Of a DNA stretch of 38,799 bases, positions 1 through 7,473 are shown piece by piece. The stretch's first letter is position 1; every line of letters begins with the position of its first letter. Source of the stretch: Verrucomicrobiota bacterium (lineage in GTDB: Bacteria; Verrucomicrobiota; Verrucomicrobiia; Opitutales; Opitutaceae); the NCBI GenBank assembly GCA_023457715.1, contig JAEWKR010000024.1:1-38799 (forward strand), read 5' to 3'. The position numbers and the translations under genes were made by a program. The notes beneath the pieces were generated by a model. That model had not been told where the DNA came from. It saw only the letters and a program-made list of their open reading frames with translations, and did not search any database.

Positions 1-184
1 ACGGAGGCTCGGTCCTTGGACAAACCTGTTCATCGCGTAACGCCCAAGACAGTCGCAGCGCCCGCCTCCGGCTCGGCTCTGATTGGGCCTCTGTGACCTC
101 TGTGGCAAAATCGGTATTCAGGTTGGATGTTGGACGCCCCGTTTTCTCCTCGCCGCTCTCCCACCCCGCCCCGCAGCGTAGCGC
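1..184. other. Intergenic start of window with repeat fragments
   Basis: No gene is visible. Positions 92-106 read as the complement of the CCACAGAG-type repeat (family R5, also at 16050-16094 and 17898-17940). Positions 120-136 carry a GTTGGATGTTGGA piece of family R4, which is much longer at 17640-17880. No clear promoter for the MOSC gene can be pointed out. Confidence 0.5.
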
Positions 185-1003
185 ATGCACGTTTCGGGGT
201 TGTTCATCTATCCGGTCAAGTCGCTGCAAGGGTACGCCGTCGATGCCCTCGAATTCGATGAAGTCGGGCCGAAGCACGACCGCCGTTTTCTCGTGATCGA
301 CGCCACCGGCCGGATGCTGACGCAACGCGTCGAGCCGCGCATGGTCGCGGTGAATACCGCAGTCAGCGACACAACGCTCACCCTCAGCGCCTCCGGCGCC
401 GGGTCCATCGCCGTCTCCACGCGCTCCGACCCCACCGCCCCGCTCCGCACGGTCACCGTCTGGAAAAGCGACGGGCTCCAGGTCGAGGATTGCGGCGACG
501 CCGCGGCCGCCTGGCTTTCGAACGTGCTGGGACAACCCTGCCGACTCGTCCGCGCCGGTGAGGCGTTTCGCCGCGTGGTCACGAAGAAGGCGGCCGTCGC
601 GGGCGATATCGTGAGCTTCGCCGATGCCGTCCCCGCGCTGGTGATCGCCGAGGCGTCGCTCCACGACTTGAACGACCGGCTCGTGGCCATGGGCGAAGAC
701 GCCGTGCCGATGAACCGCTTCCGCCCGAACATCGTCATCGCTGGCGCCGCGCCCTACGCGGAAGATACCTGGCCCCGCATCCGCATGGGCGACGTCACGT
801 TCCGGGCCGCCGGTCCGTGTTCACGCTGCATCATGGTCACCACCGACCAGCTCACGGGCCTACGCGCGAAGGAGCCGTTGCGGACGCTCGCGACGTACCG
901 TCGCGACCAAGCCGACCCGACTGACGTCAACTTCGGTCAGAACCTGATTCACGAGACCAAGACCGGGGTGGTGCGCGTGGGCGATGCGGTGGTGGCGGGG
1001 TGA
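185..1003 (+). CDS. MOSC-domain protein (YcbX/mARC-like)
   Basis: A 272-aa protein of the MOSC family, whose members bind molybdenum cofactor or carry sulfur. The N-terminal MOSC beta-barrel (about residues 1-120) shows the typical IYPVKSLQG start. The MOSC domain (about 125-270) has NRFRPNIV at 177-184 and GPCSRCIMV at 210-218, where Cys215 or Cys212 is the expected cofactor ligand. In the family these proteins reduce N-hydroxylated compounds (mARC, YcbX). This one lacks the C-terminal 2Fe-2S ferredoxin domain of E. coli YcbX, so it would need a separate electron donor. It starts at ATG 185, whose MHVSGLFIYPVKS beginning fits the family N-terminus. It stands alone; the next gene is more than 400 bp away. 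The family call is firm, the substrate unknown. Confidence 0.9.
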   Translation: MHVSGLFIYPVKSLQGYAVDALEFDEVGPKHDRRFLVIDATGRMLTQRVEPRMVAVNTAVSDTTLTLSASGAGSIAVSTRSDPTAPLRTVTVWKSDGLQVEDCGDAAAAWLSNVLGQPCRLVRAGEAFRRVVTKKAAVAGDIVSFADAVPALVIAEASLHDLNDRLVAMGEDAVPMNRFRPNIVIAGAAPYAEDTWPRIRMGDVTFRAAGPCSRCIMVTTDQLTGLRAKEPLRTLATYRRDQADPTDVNFGQNLIHETKTGVVRVGDAVVAG

Positions 1004-1421
1004 GCGACGAAAAACTTTCTCTTTCTCTTAATCTTTCTCTTTCTCTTCTGCCGGTTTTCTCGGCCGCCCGCGCTTCCAAACCGGAGAAAGAGAAAGATTA
1101 AGATTAAGAGAAAGACCGAAGGGCTACCGGGACCTGACGCCCCCATCCCGAGCACGATCACGAGCACGAGCAAGAGCACGCAGGCGGGACTACGTACCCA
1201 AACCGGCGCCGGTGCCACAACGCTCGGATCAGCGTCAGATTAGCCTAGATTAGCGTTCCGCCCCTTTTGCGCCTTTTGCGCCTTCTTGCGGCCCTCCCGA
1301 AATAGGAGGAACGGACCCCAACCGCGGCGGATCCCATCCATCCGCCTTTCAGCCTTTCAGCTTTTCAGTCTTTCAGCTTTTCCGCTGACCTGTTTCAACT
1401 CCCGTCCGCCTTAACCCACCC
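1004..1421. repeat. Intergenic repeat cluster (R11, R12, R2, R6, R9)
   Basis: No gene. In order: an inverted pair of pyrimidine/purine runs (TTTCTCTTTCTC at 1015-1055 against GAGAAAGAGAAAG at 1083-1115, family R11) that could fold into a long hairpin just after the MOSC stop and may end transcription; an array of CACGAGCA-type hexamers at 1150-1180 (R12, which recurs inside batB); a half copy of the GGCGGGACTAC repeat at 1183-1194 (R2); TTTTGCGCCTTCTTGCGGCC at 1265-1291 (R6); and CTTTCAGCCTTTCAGCTTTTC at 1345-1385 (R9, which recurs at the right end of the window). The moxR promoter must lie here but is not obvious. Confidence 0.7.
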
Positions 1422-2393
1422 ATGCTCACCGGTCCCGTCTGGTCCCAGAAACTGCGAACTGAAATCGGCAAGGCCGTGGTCGGCCAGGATGCAGTTGTCG
1501 AGCGCCTCCTGGTCGCCCTCCTCGCCAATGGACATGTCCTTCTCGAGGGGATGCCGGGGCTAGCCAAGACGCTGCTGATCAAATCGTTGGGCACCGCGTT
1601 GGGCGTGCAGTTTGAGCGGATCCAATTCACGCCGGACCTGCTGCCCAGCGACGTCGTGGGCACCATGATTTTCCAGCCCAAATCGGGCGAGTTTTCCGCA
1701 CATCGCGGCCCCATTTTCGCCAACCTCGTGCTGGCGGATGAAATCAACCGCGCGCCCGCCAAGGTCCAGAGTGCCCTCCTCGAGGCCATGCAAGAGCGCC
1801 AGGTGACCATCGGCGGCCAGACCCACCCGCTGCCCAAGCCATTCTTCGTCATGGCGACCCAGAACCCGGTGGAACAGGAGGGCACCTATCCCCTGCCGGA
1901 AGCGCAGACCGACCGATTCCTGTTCAAGCTCATCGTTGACTACCCGACAGCCGACGAGGAGGCCTCGATGATGCAGCGCTGGGGACAGGTCACCCAGCAG
2001 CCAAGCCTTACCGCCGTCTCGAGCGGCGAAGAGTTGCTCGGGGTGCGCGAGGCCATTGACCGCGTGCACGTCTCGGCCCCCGTGCAGGGGTACATCCTCG
2101 CTCTGGTTCGCGCCACGCGCGCCCTCGCCGAGAAGAGCGGCGGCACGAAGCGTTACCTCAATTTCGGCGCCTCCCCGCGCGCCTGTCTCGCTCTCTATCA
2201 AAGCGCCCGCGCGCTCGCGTGGCTCCGCGGCGAGGACTTCGTCACGCCGGCGCTGGTCCAGGAACTCGCACCCGATGTCATGCGTCACCGCATCGGCCTG
2301 AGCTACGAAGCCGAGGCCGAGGAAATCTCCGCCGACACCCTCATCGGCCAGGTGGTCGAACGCACCCCGGTCCCGGCCGCGGTCAAGGTGTAG
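1422..2393 (+). CDS. moxR: MoxR-family AAA+ ATPase
   Basis: A 323-aa AAA+ chaperone-like ATPase, first gene of the Bat operon. Visible motifs are Walker A GMPGLAKT (43-50), Walker B LVLADE (102-107) followed by INRAPAKVQSALLEAMQE, sensor 1 ATQNP (145-149) and EAQTDRF (160-166), all intact, so ATP hydrolysis is expected. MoxR proteins act with VWA-domain partners in metal insertion or in maturing and remodelling protein complexes. Here the DUF58 and VWA genes that follow are the expected partners. Length is typical. The start at ATG 1422 puts the conserved GKAVVGQD segment at its usual place near residue 20. The stop is followed after three bases by a repeat element. Confidence 0.95.
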   Translation: MLTGPVWSQKLRTEIGKAVVGQDAVVERLLVALLANGHVLLEGMPGLAKTLLIKSLGTALGVQFERIQFTPDLLPSDVVGTMIFQPKSGEFSAHRGPIFANLVLADEINRAPAKVQSALLEAMQERQVTIGGQTHPLPKPFFVMATQNPVEQEGTYPLPEAQTDRFLFKLIVDYPTADEEASMMQRWGQVTQQPSLTAVSSGEELLGVREAIDRVHVSAPVQGYILALVRATRALAEKSGGTKRYLNFGASPRACLALYQSARALAWLRGEDFVTPALVQELAPDVMRHRIGLSYEAEAEEISADTLIGQVVERTPVPAAVKV

Positions 2394-2567
2394 CAATGTT
2401 CAAATTCCAAACGTCCAAATCCCAAAAAACTTCCAAAGCCCGATGGCCCAAAAAGGAGTCCTCCCCGAGGCCGCTGCTTTGAGTATTTGGTTTTTGGACC
2501 CTGAGATTTTTTTGGAGTTTGGACTTTTGGGATTTGGGATTTCGGGCACTGCGACTTTTCCCCGCTA
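2394..2567. repeat. R3 stem-loop element after moxR
   Basis: About 150 bp whose left part (CAAATTCCAAACGTCCAAAT, 2400-2420) is roughly complementary to its right part (GGACTTTTGGGATTTGGGA, about 2521-2540). The transcript could form one long imperfect hairpin. The same unit type occurs three times after the DUF58 gene and once at about 23570-23735. It begins three bases after the moxR stop and ends about 20 bp before the DUF58 start. Confidence 0.75.
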
Positions 2568-3461
2568 ATGCCGACCTCATCCACCACCCGCAGAATCGAA
2601 AACCCGCTCGCTGTCCTTCGGCAGCTGGAGTGGCGGGTGCGGCATGCGGTGGAGAACGTGCTGAGCGGGGAATACCGCTCGGCGTTTCGTGGGCGCGGGA
2701 TGGAGTTCGACCAGGTCGTCAAATATGAGTTCGGCGACGACGTCCGCGACATCGACTGGAACGTCACCGCCCGGCTCGGGGAGCCTTACCGGAAAAAATT
2801 TGTCGAGGAACGGGAGGTCACCGTCCTGCTGGTTTTCGAGGACACGCCGTCCCTGCTCTTCGGGTCGGGGGCGGAGTCGAAACGCGACGCCCTCCTCGAA
2901 CTCGCCGGCCTCGTCATGCTGCTCGGCGCGGTCAATCGCGACCGCGTGGGGTTCGTCCACGCCACGCCCGCCGGCTACGATTTCCGCGAACCGGTGCGCG
3001 GCCGCGGCCAGATCCTTCACGCCGCCGCCTCGCTGCTCGGCAAACCCGAACCGTCGGTCACCGCGACCACGTCCGCTGCGATCCCCTGGCGCTTTCTCGC
3101 CCGCGCGGCCCCGAAGCACAGCATTCTGATCTGGCTGGGCGACTTCGCCCCTCGCCCGGCGCCGGAAGGGTGGACCATTCTCCAACGTCGTTACCAGACC
3201 ATGGGCTTTCGGGTGGATGACCCCTGGGAGCGGGAGTTGCCCACGGGCGAAGGGTTCACCGCCTACGATCCCACCGCCGGCCGTCTGGTCACGCTCGAAG
3301 GGAGTCAGGCCGAACGCGCCGCCCATGCCGTCTGGCGCGAGCAACGCGAAGCCAGCTGGCAGGCCCTTTTCCGCGACCCGCTCAGCAGGATGGCCGTCAC
3401 GACCGAGGAAAACCGGCTCGATGCCCTCGTGCGGTACTTTCATGCCCGGATGACGCGTTGA
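2568..3461 (+). CDS. DUF58 protein of the Bat operon
   Basis: A 297-aa DUF58 protein (VWA-like fold), the usual gene between moxR and batA. The family signature is clear at residues 41-69: RGRGMEF, then YEFGDDVRDIDWNVTAR. No membrane segment is evident, which fits a cytoplasmic partner of the MoxR ATPase. The exact biochemical role of DUF58 is not known. The start at ATG 2568 has no strong ribosome binding site, but the next in-frame ATG lies inside the conserved signature, so 2568 is preferred. The 3' end is unusual: the last nine codons (RYFHARMTR and stop) are repeated twice downstream at 240-bp intervals as part of a tandem repeat that fills the gap to batA. Confidence 0.9.
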   Translation: MPTSSTTRRIENPLAVLRQLEWRVRHAVENVLSGEYRSAFRGRGMEFDQVVKYEFGDDVRDIDWNVTARLGEPYRKKFVEEREVTVLLVFEDTPSLLFGSGAESKRDALLELAGLVMLLGAVNRDRVGFVHATPAGYDFREPVRGRGQILHAAASLLGKPEPSVTATTSAAIPWRFLARAAPKHSILIWLGDFAPRPAPEGWTILQRRYQTMGFRVDDPWERELPTGEGFTAYDPTAGRLVTLEGSQAERAAHAVWREQREASWQALFRDPLSRMAVTTEENRLDALVRYFHARMTR

Positions 3462-4160
3462 ACAAATGCTCAAATCCCAAAAGTCCAAATCCCAAACAGG
3501 TTCCAAAAACCAATATCCAAAGGAGTCCCCCTCGGTGACTCCTGGTTGGAGTATTGGGGTTTTGAGCCCTGGGATTTCTTTGGCGTTTGGACGTTTGGGA
3601 TTTGGGATTTCCCGCCGCGGGCCCGGTTTGAATCTTGGAGTTTCAAGCCCTGGGATTTCCCGCCGCGGGCACGGTACTTTCATGCCCGGATGACGCGCTG
3701 AACCAATGCTCAAATCCCAAAAGTCCAAATCCCAAACAGGTTCCAGAAACCAATATCCAAAGCAGTCCCCCTCGGTGACTCCTCGTTGGAATATTGGGGT
3801 TTTGAGCCCTGGGATTTCTTTGGCGTTTGGACGTTTGGGATTTGGGATTTCCCGCCGCGGGCCCGGTTTGAATATTGGAGTTTCAAGCCCTGGGATTTCC
3901 CGCCGCGGGCCCGGTACTTCCACGCGCGGATGACACGGTGAACCAATGCTCAAATCCCAAAAGTCCAAATCCCAAATTGGTTCCAAAAACCAATATCCAA
4001 AACAGTCCTCCGCGGTAACTCCTGGTTTGAATATTGGAGTTTTGAACCCTGGGATTTCTTTGGCGTTTGGACGTTTGGGATTTGGGATTTCCCGCCGCGG
4101 GCCCGGTTTGAATATTGGAGTTTCAAGCCCTGGGATTTCCCGCCGCGGGCACGGTACTTC
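3432..4160. repeat. Tandem triplication, 240-bp unit, carrying the DUF58 gene tail
   Basis: Three units of exactly 240 bp (3432-3671, 3672-3911, 3912-4151) followed by a nine-base start of a fourth. Each unit begins with the 30-bp end of the DUF58 gene (CGGTACTTYCAYGC...TGA), then AACMAATGCTCAAATCCC, then an R3 stem-loop and the CCCGCCGCGGGC palindrome. All three tails still translate as RYFHARMTR-stop. The third differs from the first at five bases, all third codon positions. Short open frames in these units only reflect the repeat and are not called as genes. Confidence 0.95.
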
Positions 4161-4220
4161 TTTGGTTTCTGAACGCTGGGATTTGGGATTTCGTCCCACG
4201 GCTCCGGCATTCCCCGCCCC

Positions 4221-5264
4221 ATGAACAATGTCGTTCTCCACTCCCCCCTCTGGCTGCTCGGGCTGCTGACGCTCCCGTTGATTGCCTGGCTGCGCGGGCG
4301 GAGGAGCGTGCCGGTGCTGCTCGTGCCGTTTGCCGCCGCCTGGCATCGTCCCTCACTGGCCGCGCCCGCGCGCTGGCCGGTCGTCGCCGGTTTCGCCGGG
4401 CTGGCGCTGCTGTTCGTCGCGCTCGCCCGCCCGCAGCGCGTCGAGGACAAACGCGAGGTGCGCTCCGAAGGCTATGACATCATGCTCGTCGTCGACGTAT
4501 CCGGCTCGATGCTCGACGAGGAAGGACCGCGGCCCGGCGAGTTCCCCAACCGGCTCCAGACCGTGAAGCCCGTGATCCAAAGCTTCATTGAAAAGCGTCC
4601 CCACGATCGCATCGGCCTGGTCCTGTTCGGACGGAAGGCGTACACCCTTGCCCCGTTGACCTTCGACCACGCGTGGATCGCGCGGCAACTCGAACGCATC
4701 AAGGTCGGCATGGTGGATCCTGTGGGCACGGCCATCGGCGATGGGCTCGGCACCGGTCTCGCCCGGTTGCAGCAACAGGCCCGCGTCGGGGGCGGCCATC
4801 GCAAGGGCGCCTTCGTCGTGCTGCTCACCGACGGCGGTGAAAGCATGAACCCGGACACCGGCGCGCCCGTCAGCCTGCTGCCGCCACTGGAGGCGGCCAA
4901 GGTCGCGGCCAGCCACCAGGTGCCGGTCTACACCATCGGCGTGGGTCGCGACGGCTGGGTTTGGGTGCCGATGCAGGTGAACGGGGCCACCCGCTACTCG
5001 CAGCGCTTCTCACGCGACGTCGATCCGGCGCTCCTCCGCCAGATTGCCGAACAAACGGGCGGTCAATTCTTCCGCGCGGAAGACGACGACACGGTCGCCA
5101 AGGCATTCTCCGCCATCGATCGCGCCCAAAAAATCGAATTCCAGGCCAAGAGCTATCTCGTGACCACGGAGCTCTTCTGGTGGCTGACGCTGCCCGCCCT
5201 CGGCTCGCTGCTGCTCGCTGCTGCGGCGACCCGCCTGCCGGCCGGCCAACCCGCAACCGCATGA
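4221..5264 (+). CDS. batA: BatA: VWA-domain membrane protein
   Basis: A 347-aa inner-membrane protein of the Bat (Bacteroides aerotolerance) system. Membrane segments lie at about 5-23 and 53-69, with a C-terminal one at about 315-337. Between them is a von Willebrand factor A domain with an intact metal-ion-dependent adhesion site: DVSGS at 92-96, and the LLTDGGES strand in the second half. The N-terminus (HSPLWLLGLLTLPLIAWL) is the usual BatA aerotolerance region. In the family, BatA and BatB are thought to form a periplasm-facing complex driven or remodelled by the MoxR ATPase. It ends in an ATGA overlap with the next gene, so the two are translationally coupled. The start ATG 4221 lies directly after the repeat tract. 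Confidence 0.93.
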   Translation: MNNVVLHSPLWLLGLLTLPLIAWLRGRRSVPVLLVPFAAAWHRPSLAAPARWPVVAGFAGLALLFVALARPQRVEDKREVRSEGYDIMLVVDVSGSMLDEEGPRPGEFPNRLQTVKPVIQSFIEKRPHDRIGLVLFGRKAYTLAPLTFDHAWIARQLERIKVGMVDPVGTAIGDGLGTGLARLQQQARVGGGHRKGAFVVLLTDGGESMNPDTGAPVSLLPPLEAAKVAASHQVPVYTIGVGRDGWVWVPMQVNGATRYSQRFSRDVDPALLRQIAEQTGGQFFRAEDDDTVAKAFSAIDRAQKIEFQAKSYLVTTELFWWLTLPALGSLLLAAAATRLPAGQPATA

Positions 5265-7318
5265 GTTTCGCCTGGCCGCATTTCTTCTGGGGGCTCGCCC
5301 TGCCGCTGCTGTTCCTCGCGTGGGACCTGCGCCGCGCGCGCGCCCGGAGCGCTCTCGGCGCGCAACCCAACATCCGGCGCGCGCAAGTCGGGCCGCATGA
5401 ACTTAGGATTGTGACGGACGCGGATTCCGGTCGTGCTCGTGCCCGTAATCGTGCTCGTGCCCGTTCCGCCGATCACGAGCAAGAGCACGAACCTGCGCGC
5501 CGTCCCCTGGCGCCGGTTCGTCGCCTCCGGATGTGGTTCGCCCTGGGACTCGCGCTGCTCTTCGCCGCCCTCGCCCGACCGCAATGGGGACGAATCGACG
5601 AACCGGTTTTCGACCAGTCCCGGGAGATCATCCTGGCGCTGGACCTCTCGCGTTCGATGCTCACGCCCGACGTCAAACCGTCGCGACTGGAGCGCTCGCG
5701 ACTGCTCGTGCAGGCGCTGCTCGAAAAGCTCGAGGGTGAACGCGTCGGCTTGATCGTTTTTTCCGGCACCGCATTCCTGCAAAGCCCGCTCAGCGCCGAC
5801 TACGAGATCCTGCGCGAATTCCTGCCCGCGTTGTCCCCGGAGTTCCTGCCCGAGGGCGGCAGCAACTACGAAGCCTTGCTCGGCACCGCCCTCGATGCCT
5901 TTGGCGCCGGGACCGCCGCCGATCGTTTCCTGATCGTCCTCAGCGATGGCGAAGCCACGGACGAGAACTGGCGCGATCAGCTCGACGATCTCAAGCGGAA
6001 GGGCGTCCGCGTCATCGGTCTCGGTCTCGGCACGACCGCCGGGGCCATGATCCCCGACGGCGCCGGAGGCTTCGTGAAGGACGATCGGGGCGCGGTCGTG
6101 ATGTCGAAGCTCGAACCACGCACGCTGCAGGAACTCGCCACGAGCACCAACGGCGCGTACCGGGACGCCAGCACGTGGCTCGACCTGTCGGCGCTCATAC
6201 GAGAGACGGTTGAGACCGGCCGGAAGGGAGACTTTGTGGATACGAAATCCATCCGGCTGGTGGAGCGGTTCCAATGGCCCCTCGCCTTCGCGACCTGGTG
6301 CCTCCTGGTCAGCCTTTACCGCGAATTTCCGGTCCGTCCCCGCCCGCGCGCAATCGCGCTGGCCCCGCCGCCCACGGCGCCGGCTTCAGCCAGCAGGGTG
6401 GCCCTGCTCACCGCGCTGCTCTTCACCGCCGCTTCCTTGGCGCCCTTTCCCATCCAGGCCGCCAGCCCAACCCAAAACTCAGAACCCAAAACCGAAAACC
6501 CCGCGTCAGCGCCCGAAACCCGAAACGAGGAACTCGAATCGACCAACCAGAAACCCGACACTCGAAACGAGAAACCAGTCCCTCCTTCCCCCCTCAGCCG
6601 AATCGTCTCTCGCCTTTCCGCGCAGGACACCCTCAGCGCACCCGACCTCGCCGAATTCGCCCGCGAAACCCTGCGCTGGGGGACGCAACTCAAGGAACGG
6701 CAGCAGCAGGTGCCGCCCGGGCCGGTCCACGACGCCTTGCAGGCGGTGGACGAGCTGGCCCGTCGCGGCGACAAGCTTGCCGACTGGTCCAAACTGCGCG
6801 ACGAACTCAAGGCGCTGCTCGAGGAGCCGGAACAGGAACCGCCGCCGGACCAGCAACAGCAGCAACAACAGCAACAGCAGCAGCAAAACCAGCAGGACCA
6901 GAAACAGGATCCAAAGCAGTCCTCGCAGCAGGACCAGAAGCAGCAGGACCCGCAGCAGTCCGACTCCTCCCAGCCGGACCCGTCCAAGCCTGACGCGCAA
7001 AAGCCGTCGCCGCAGGACCCGTCCGCCGACCCGAAGTCCTCAGCGCCGCCGGAAAAGAACGAGTCAAAGCCCGACCCCCGCGATGCGTTCGGCGAGATGA
7101 AGAAATCGGAGCCGCCACCTCCCCCTCGCGGCGAGACCCAGAAGGTGGGCGGTGCTGCGCCCAGGAACCAAACGCCGCCGCCGAAGGCGAACCCTGAACT
7201 CGCCGTCGGGCTCGACAAGGTTGAGCAGCTCAAGAACCAGGACTCCCCGGCGGAGTTGTTCAAGGCCATGCAGGACGACGGAAAGAAACGCCCGGCCAAA
7301 GCGGGCAAGACCTGGTGA
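5261..7318 (+). CDS. batB: BatB-BatC fusion (VWA protein plus Gln-rich BatC tail)
   Basis: A 685-aa protein. The start at ATG 5261 overlaps the batA stop by four bases and gives the usual BatB N-terminus (MSFAWPHFFWGLALPLL). The BatB part has membrane segments at about 8-22, 91-106 and 338-352 and a VWA domain at about 121-300 with MIDAS motif DLSRS (128-132). Residues 379-400 form a second signal-peptide-like stretch (VALLTALLFTAASLAPF), as if the start of an ancestral BatC had been fused in. Then come a helical segment (455-522), a Gln run (530-542), a low-complexity Pro/Gln/Asp/Lys region and a BatC-like end (LDKVEQLKNQDSPAELF, 651-667). Two stretches, 57-78 and 402-440, are repeat-derived at DNA level and read as low-complexity linkers. 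The fusion is seen directly; its role is inferred. Confidence 0.88.
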   Translation: MSFAWPHFFWGLALPLLFLAWDLRRARARSALGAQPNIRRAQVGPHELRIVTDADSGRARARNRARARSADHEQEHEPARRPLAPVRRLRMWFALGLALLFAALARPQWGRIDEPVFDQSREIILALDLSRSMLTPDVKPSRLERSRLLVQALLEKLEGERVGLIVFSGTAFLQSPLSADYEILREFLPALSPEFLPEGGSNYEALLGTALDAFGAGTAADRFLIVLSDGEATDENWRDQLDDLKRKGVRVIGLGLGTTAGAMIPDGAGGFVKDDRGAVVMSKLEPRTLQELATSTNGAYRDASTWLDLSALIRETVETGRKGDFVDTKSIRLVERFQWPLAFATWCLLVSLYREFPVRPRPRAIALAPPPTAPASASRVALLTALLFTAASLAPFPIQAASPTQNSEPKTENPASAPETRNEELESTNQKPDTRNEKPVPPSPLSRIVSRLSAQDTLSAPDLAEFARETLRWGTQLKERQQQVPPGPVHDALQAVDELARRGDKLADWSKLRDELKALLEEPEQEPPPDQQQQQQQQQQQQNQQDQKQDPKQSSQQDQKQQDPQQSDSSQPDPSKPDAQKPSPQDPSADPKSSAPPEKNESKPDPRDAFGEMKKSEPPPPPRGETQKVGGAAPRNQTPPPKANPELAVGLDKVEQLKNQDSPAELFKAMQDDGKKRPAKAGKTW
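5430..5490. repeat. R12 inverted repeat inside batB
   Basis: Left arm CGTGCTCGTGCCCGTAATCG and continuation (5431-5463), right arm CACGAGCAAGAGCACG (5474-5489). The same hexamer array (CACGAGCAAGAGCACG) is found outside genes at 1160-1180. Inside batB it is translated as Arg/Ala-rich then His/Glu-rich residues between the first membrane segment and the second. Confidence 0.75.
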
Positions 7319-7361
7319 AACCCATGACGCCTTCGCTGTCCGACATCGCCATGAGCAACGC

Positions 7362-7443
7362 ATTCCGCCTAAAGGCGGGACTACCTACTCAGACCGCCTC
7401 GAGGCCTGGGGCTTGGGTAAGTAGTCCCGCCTTCAGGCGGAAT
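7362..7443. repeat. R2 hairpin (CCGCCTNAAGGCGGGAC pair) before batD
   Basis: The left arm ATTCCGCCTAAAGGCGGGAC and right arm GTCCCGCCTTCAGGCGGAAT are inverted copies about 40 bp apart; each arm also contains its own small palindrome. It fills the 155-bp gap between batB and the batD signal peptide. The same family forms the 110-bp tandem repeat at 12130-12400 and half copies at 1183-1194 and 19238-19257. Read as protein it gives FRLKAG and PAFRRN peptides, which is why a start further upstream for batD is not accepted. Confidence 0.85.
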
Positions 7444-7473
7444 GCCTTGCTCCGTTGTTCGTTCCTTTCGTCG

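Noticed and set aside
3466..4224. Three related open frames of 75-92 codons in the 240-bp units, and long minus-strand frames across them
   Set aside because: They only translate the tandem repeat. They have low complexity, no family likeness and no ribosome binding site.
6838..6900. CAG/CAA run in the BatB-BatC gene as a sequencing artefact or unstable tract
   Set aside because: Gln-rich C-terminal parts are common in BatC proteins and the frame stays open to a typical BatC end.
7315..7473. Extended start for batD
   Set aside because: The extension translates an R2 hairpin; a typical signal peptide starts at 7474.
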